Assembly (NCBI GenBank): GCA_013397695.1
Contig: VYZI01000049.1
Span: 3,758,756-3,822,755, forward strand
DNA from: Centropus unirufus
Taxonomy: Eukaryota > Chordata > Aves > Cuculiformes > Centropidae
Direction: 5' to 3'
DNA: 64,000 nucleotides
Below the pieces are notes generated by a model. The model saw only the letters and a list, made by a program, of their open reading frames with translations. It did not search any database and had not been told where the DNA came from. The position numbers and the translations under genes were made by a program. This document shows, one piece after another, positions 59,201 to 64,000 of the stretch; positions within the stretch are counted from its first letter, which is position 1, and the number at the start of each line of letters is the position of its first letter.

Positions 59201-61012
59201 GAGCTGAGGTAGGGTGGGGGTGGGTTTGGTGCTCCCCAGGGACGTTTTCCTCCTGCACCTCTCTAGTTAAGATATCAGAAGTGAGATTTGTCACTTAACC
59301 ATCTGGAATAGGCGATCACAGGAGGCTCCTCAGTCTGTCACACTCCTAAACTGTGCTAATGCCATTCAGATGTTTCACAAAGCAGCCCTGACAAGCAGGC
59401 ATGAAATTAAGATGTATGTGGAGTTGGCCAAGTGGGAAATGACAACTAGGGAGCAGGGAACAGCAGGGAATAAGGATACATTCAATAGCAGGAGGTTGCA
59501 CTGGGGACTATTTGTTTCCTCTTGCTCCCATGGATGTGCAAAAGCTTGGACCATCTCAGACAGGAGGTCTGATGCAGTGGCATCTCTGCACCAAGGAAAG
59601 CCAGGGAACATCTGTCCTGCCTGCCCCTTGCTGCCTGCATTTTTTCCAGCCCCCAGACTGAACCCACAACTACCTCTCATGCCCTCACTTAACTGGGATT
59701 TCTATCTAGGCAATCTCATTCCCAGGGAAGCACACATATCCTGTGGAACACTCCTATTTGGAAATAGGCTGAGGGAAGCTGGGATGGCAGGAGGCAGACA
59801 GACAAACCCCACAACACAGAAACCCTGTGAGGTTCATCTGCAGGCAGGGGACAGGGCTTTATGTGTTCCTGCCTTAGTCCAAGCCGTGCCACAAGGTGCT
59901 GGGGAAGCTGATTCTCATTTCATATTGCAAGGCAGTTTTATCAGCAGGGAGTTGACACAAGGCTTTAAAACACTTTCTAATTAAGCAGCTGGCCAGCCTA
60001 GAGAGCAATTAGGTTTGATGCATCCCCTGTTTGAGAAAGTCTGCGTTGCAAGCTTGGAAAACATTCTGAGCCCAGCAATTAAATCTTCTTCTCGTTCCAT
60101 CGTGGTCTCCTCATTTGCAGAAGTGTCCGTGGTGCACAGCTCTTACCTGGTGTGCCCATGGCCCTGAGAGCAAAGGTGCAGCTGGTGCAGGGGTGGAATG
60201 TACCCGGAACAGGTGACGTACAAATACAGTGCGCCTGGCAGGGAAAAAAGCATGAAGCAATTCAGATTGGATGGAGATAATTGCCTGTAAGGCAACTAGC
60301 CATGTCTGCCCAGCACTATCCCATTCCCCCATCCTCAATTCCCCTCTGCCCCCTTGGTCCACCTTTTGTAGAGCTATTGAGCTGCTCTGATGGGATCCAT
60401 GGACAGCAGGGAAGCACACTCAGCTGTCATTGCCTGAATCCAGGATCAATGCCTCGCCTTTTGACAGACTGACAGTCTGCCTTTCAGCCAACCCATGAAG
60501 CTGCCTCAGTTTCCTCTGCTGCAAGATAGCAGTGAAACAGCAGTTATTTCCTTTTGTATAATCAGAATGTCAGCACAATTCATCAAAACTGTCTCATTTT
60601 TTAGATTTTTTTTCTGCAACCACAATCAAAAAATCACTGTCTTCAAAATAACCCATTAAAATATTTCACTTTTTCAGATATGTCATTCTGTTGAGCTTTC
60701 TCTCTTTTTCCCCATGTGGAATACAAGGAAGAAAAGAGAGTACATATTCGTTGTACATGTTGGTTATTTTTTTCTATCTACAAAACATAATGTTTGACAG
60801 AAACAACAATCTGTTACCTCAAAACAAAAGTGTATAAAAAGGATAAATTTTTTTAACCAGAAAATATTTTCCAAGAAAGCAAGCCAACCCTTTCCAACCA
60901 GAAGTTCCTGAGAGTAGAGCCTGTGATGCTGAGCTCACTCTGCTGCTGGTCAGCTCCTTCCCCTGCTCTGCAAGGGGCCACTTTTTTCCCCCGGGGAAGG
61001 ATCTTGAAGTGC
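56276..61012. other. Intergenic sequence without recognised gene
   Basis: Unique sequence apart from the remnant at 56588-56640 and a short CA run near 58535-58547. Frames of 169 codons (57522-58031) and 204 codons (59370-59984) have no domain or splice support. Confidence 0.45.
56588..56640 (-). mobile_element. Ancient SINE/L2-type tail remnant, minus strand
   Basis: Taagtattttatttacgtag then cacctatatctcaaatgcct, followed by ttcaccac, is the reverse complement of a gcgctttgagat...ggcgctatataaatgcaaagta-type tail, comparable to the remnant at 40639-40805. It is short and diverged, so family assignment is tentative. Confidence 0.4.
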
Positions 61013-61055
61013 TTCTTCAAGCAGGAAGCACCAGGACTTCTTCAAGCACCAGGAC
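61013..61055. repeat. Short imperfect tandem duplication
   Basis: Cttcaagcaggaagcaccag-gac is followed by ttcttcaagcaccaggac. The second unit lacks seven bases (ggaagca) relative to the first. Confidence 0.6.
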
Positions 61056-61084
61056 TTTTTTCTCATTCTCTGATACATGGAGCA

Positions 61085-61290
61085 TCCTTCCTCCATCACT
61101 TTCCCCCATTTCCCCCACCCACACTCCCTTCTTTCTCCTCTTTCTTTTTCTTCCTTCTGGACACTTTCACCATATTTCCATCCTGTTTCACCCACACCTT
61201 CCTTCACTCCCTCCTGTCTCCTTGCTCCCCTCCTCTCCTGTTGCCTCAGCCTCCCTCTATCTCTCCATCCTTCTGATTTAACTCCCCTCC
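61085..61290 (+). repeat. Long polypyrimidine (C/T) tract
   Basis: About 200 bp, overwhelmingly C and T, for example cactttcccccatttccccc, ccttctttctcctctttctt and ctgtctccttgctcccctcc. The 249-codon frame running through it is rich in Ser, Pro, Leu and Phe for this reason alone. Confidence 0.8.
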
Positions 61291-62980
61291 AGCTCCCCAA
61301 GGAGCTCTCTAATGACTTAAATGAAACACCAGTCTTCTTTATCTTCAATAGTTGTCCTTATTGGGTCCCCAAGAGGACACAGCCATGCACAGCAATTAGG
61401 AAACCAGTGTGCAGGGCTGCTACCTTTGCAATGTCAGCATGGAGATTTTCTCTGTCCTTGCCAAGAAGAAGAGGAGGTCTTAATAAAAACGTGAGCACCA
61501 CCAGCACAGGGACAGAAGCTACTAAAGAGTCTCCGGAAGGCTTTTCTAAGGCAATCGAGTCCCTTTCCTTCTCTTCCTGCCCTCCAAACTCCTTCTGGAT
61601 GCCAGCACGTCTCAGCCCACCAACAGCATGGTGCTTTTCATCACCTTCATGGCACCTACAGCCCTTCAGAGCCCAGCCTCAGAGCCATTTCCAGGACTGG
61701 AAATGTACAACAGCCCCAGTGAGCACCAGGCAGGGGATCCATCTCCCGGCACACCAAACCTGGCTTCAAACTTCACACAAAATGAGACTGACAGCATATC
61801 TGTTCAAAACCCCTGCTCATTTGTAGACCCAAAAAATTCATCACAGCCTCCCTCTTCCCAGCTCTAATTGGGCTGCCCTCCTGGTGTTCCAGTCAGTGTT
61901 CCAAAGGCACAACACTGACAAATGATCAGCACTAGGATCTGTCATCTCTGGTCCAACGTAGGATGGAAAGAGCTGGGTAAGATAAAGCTTTTCTTCTCCA
62001 CTCAGAGATAGGCGGATGGATTGAATAGACAGACATGCACAATGTTAGACCCCAAACCCCTTAGCTCCCTTGCGCCTCCCCTTCCCAACCAAGCTAGCAG
62101 AAACACCAGCGTCCCAGAGCAGCTGAAGGTGCTTCAGCATCACTTCTGAATTTCTGGTGTGACCCTTTTGGCTGCCACTCTTTCCAAAATCTTGGCTCTT
62201 TGTGCCCTCATTTCTCTTGCTAAAGCATCCCAGACAAAGCCAGACAAAGCCAATGTCTCTCTTGTGTGCTGATGAAAAGCCTCTTTTGAAAAGCCTCTTG
62301 GGAAATGTTTCCCATTATAGTTAATTCTGTTATTCTTTAATACTAGCTGCTGCTCTCCTCTGCTTTGTCTTGGTTAGCCTCTATTTGTGGGAAAACAAGA
62401 TCTCAGAACAGGATTCATTTAACTTTTTTTTTTTATCTGAGCAAGTCACCCTGGGGTCTCTGCTTAGTCAGTGAGGAAAACAGACTTCCATGACGTAATT
62501 TGTCTCATCCTAAAGTCAATGTCAAAAATAAGTCAGACAAATCGGGTCCTAACAGCACCTTGTCCTCTCCCCTAGGGAGAAGGGGAGCAAGAGACTCATT
62601 CAGGCAGAGACAGACTGCAGACATCTGAGGCGGGTAGTGAGTACCTGCTAGATCTCCTGAGAACCTGCCCCTAGGGACTGTCTTCTACCCTACTAGCCCC
62701 TGGGAGCTTGTGGATGCTTCCAGGGGGAAAGGGAGTGTCTGGAAGGAAGGGTCCCAGATAAGATAGGTGTGCACGTGAACACGAGCAGCAGAGATCACAA
62801 GCTCAATAGTCCAAAATCTCAGGAAGAGAAAATGAGCCACTTATGCCCCCAGACCTTGGGCTCCCAACAGCTGGCAGCCCATCTTGGTCTCAGAGCCTCT
62901 GGGTGGAGCTGCGGAAAGCAACCTTGTTTTTACTCTAGCAATAAAATGCGAAACATTTTCACAAAGTGCCATCTGGTTCC

Positions 62981-63010
62981 TTTTCTTTCTTTCTTTTTTT
63001 TTTTTTTTCC
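62981..63010 (+). repeat. T-rich tract
   Basis: Ttttctttctttc followed by a run of T. Low complexity; no poly(A)-tailed retrocopy is recognisable on its minus-strand side. Confidence 0.8.
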
Positions 63011-63584
63011 GCTGCTGATGGGTCATTTCTGATAGATTTAATACTTGTAAGTCCTCTTTTAAACCAGTTTTTATCTCACACATGCCCTAGCGTACAGAGG
63101 CAGCCGGCTTACTGAATGCCCGCACTTCCTGAGCAGCCCCAGGATGAGCAATTAAGCAGCCACATCAGGATTAACCACTCTCCTGTTTTAAAACCTTTCT
63201 AATTGCTGTTCCCTATGCCTCCCTCCTGTTTCTCCCCACTCTCCCGCACCCCCTGCCCCGATCCCAGCACTCTAGTCCTCTCACTCCTCTTGCCCCAGTT
63301 GCACCCTGAGGCACCTGGATAAGGAGGTGAGCAGCACAGGTAAAACCTCAGAGATTTCCTTTCAAAAACCACCCAACACATTGAGGGTGCCTCTGCTGAC
63401 AGGTGCCACTCACAGATCCCCAGCTCAGCAAAGCAAGGAATTTCGAGATTGGTGGTGGCACGTAGGCACTCAGGTATTCAGAAGGAGAAACAAAAAATAA
63501 AAGTGGAGAGGAGGAAAACCAGGCAGCACTGGCTTTGGCTGGAAGAGGGCAGAGAGGGGAAATGAAATCCTAATTTCAGAAGCT

Positions 63585-63790
63585 CATTGTAGGGTAATTA
63601 TCAAACAGCAACAGTAGGCTGGGATGCTTGCTAATTAGGCCACATTCTTTATGACTAGTTATTCTAAGATGTCATTTGACAGACTTAGGAGGGGAAGGAT
63701 GTGCACATAAAGTTGTTTTTAATTACATTTGGTATGCTAATTTCTGATATAAAATAAATATTTACCAGAAGCAATATTTCTTCATTTCAC
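63585..63790. other. AT-rich block, possible conserved noncoding element
   Basis: Contains gggtaattatcaaac, gcttgctaattaggcc, tttttaattacatttgg and ggtatgctaatttctg, a cluster of homeodomain- and POU-like words in sequence more AT-rich than its surroundings. Function is inference only. Confidence 0.25.
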
Positions 63791-64000
63791 GCTGGCTGCA
63801 CCATGGCATTTATCGAGGGTTACAAACAGGCTGCTATCGCCTGGCCCTCCCTGCCGGCACGGATTCCTCTCTTTCCCTCAGGGAGGGCTGGATCCAGCTG
63901 TGATTCAGGAGGGGAAAGCAGCAGGGAAAGAAGCCACAGCATCTTTCCCTTTGCCCAGTGGCAACGTGTCCTTTCCCTGCCACATGACCCTTTAGAAAGA

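Larger units (their letters stand above)
61291..64000. other. Intergenic sequence without recognised gene
   Basis: Holds a T-rich tract at 62981-63010, a small duplication of ccagacaaag at about 62230-62251, and an AT-rich block at 63585-63790 with several TAATT-type words. No exon recognised up to the window end. Confidence 0.45.

Noticed and set aside
59370..59984. 204-codon open frame on the + strand
   Set aside because: No family resemblance, odd composition, and no regulatory or splice context.
61077..61826. 249-codon open frame on the + strand
   Set aside because: It runs through the polypyrimidine tract, so its Ser/Pro/Leu/Phe richness is compositional. No domain, no splice context, and it overlaps other equally open frames.

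Overview
The window looks like a bird nuclear genome. It carries several CR1 LINE fragments with the typical avian 3' ends (degenerate 8-bp tails such as GATTCTGTG, or reversed AGAATCATAGAATCAT), few other interspersed repeats, roughly 45% GC by eye, and vertebrate split-gene structure. Nothing in it suggests bacterial organisation: no operons, rRNA, tRNA or CRISPR.

Only one gene can be named with confidence: the 3' end of an MDGA-family gene (MAM-domain, GPI-anchored Ig-superfamily cell-surface protein) on the + strand. Three coding exons are visible at 17516-17646, 18617-18725 and 20047-20138. They have good splice sites, compatible phases (1/0, 0/1, 1/stop) and a C-terminus that reads as a GPI-attachment signal. 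The first two encode the second half of the MAM domain. I could not see the exon that should precede 17516, so the first 17.5 kb appear to be one long intron. Residue pattern and long intron lean towards MDGA2. GC content and the compact 3' introns lean towards MDGA1. I leave the paralogue open.

Layout: 1-17515 is intron containing a nested CR1/LTR insertion (about 533-2290, with an assembly gap at 1575-2014), a head-to-head CR1 pair (5165-5785), an ancient CR1-like remnant (6905-7020) and an old minus-strand CR1 (16634-17022). The MDGA 3' exons and presumed 3' UTR follow from 17516. From about 21 kb to 64 kb no gene can be established. This stretch holds two unassigned exon-like segments: a possible terminal exon with AATAAA at 28569-28805, and a phase 1-1 exon candidate at 47747-47851. 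It also holds an internally deleted mariner transposon (about 33990-34460, minus strand), two minus-strand CR1 copies (36011-37500 and 39515-40084), two remnants resembling ancient amniote SINE/L2-type tails (40639-40805 plus, 56588-56640 minus), a GGGAT satellite next to a second gap (56105-56275), and low-complexity tracts.

No convincing undescribed multi-gene system was found. The items most worth following up are the two exon-like segments, the read-through isoform that the penultimate MDGA exon would allow, the deleted mariner, and the LTR element whose interior lies in the assembly gap.
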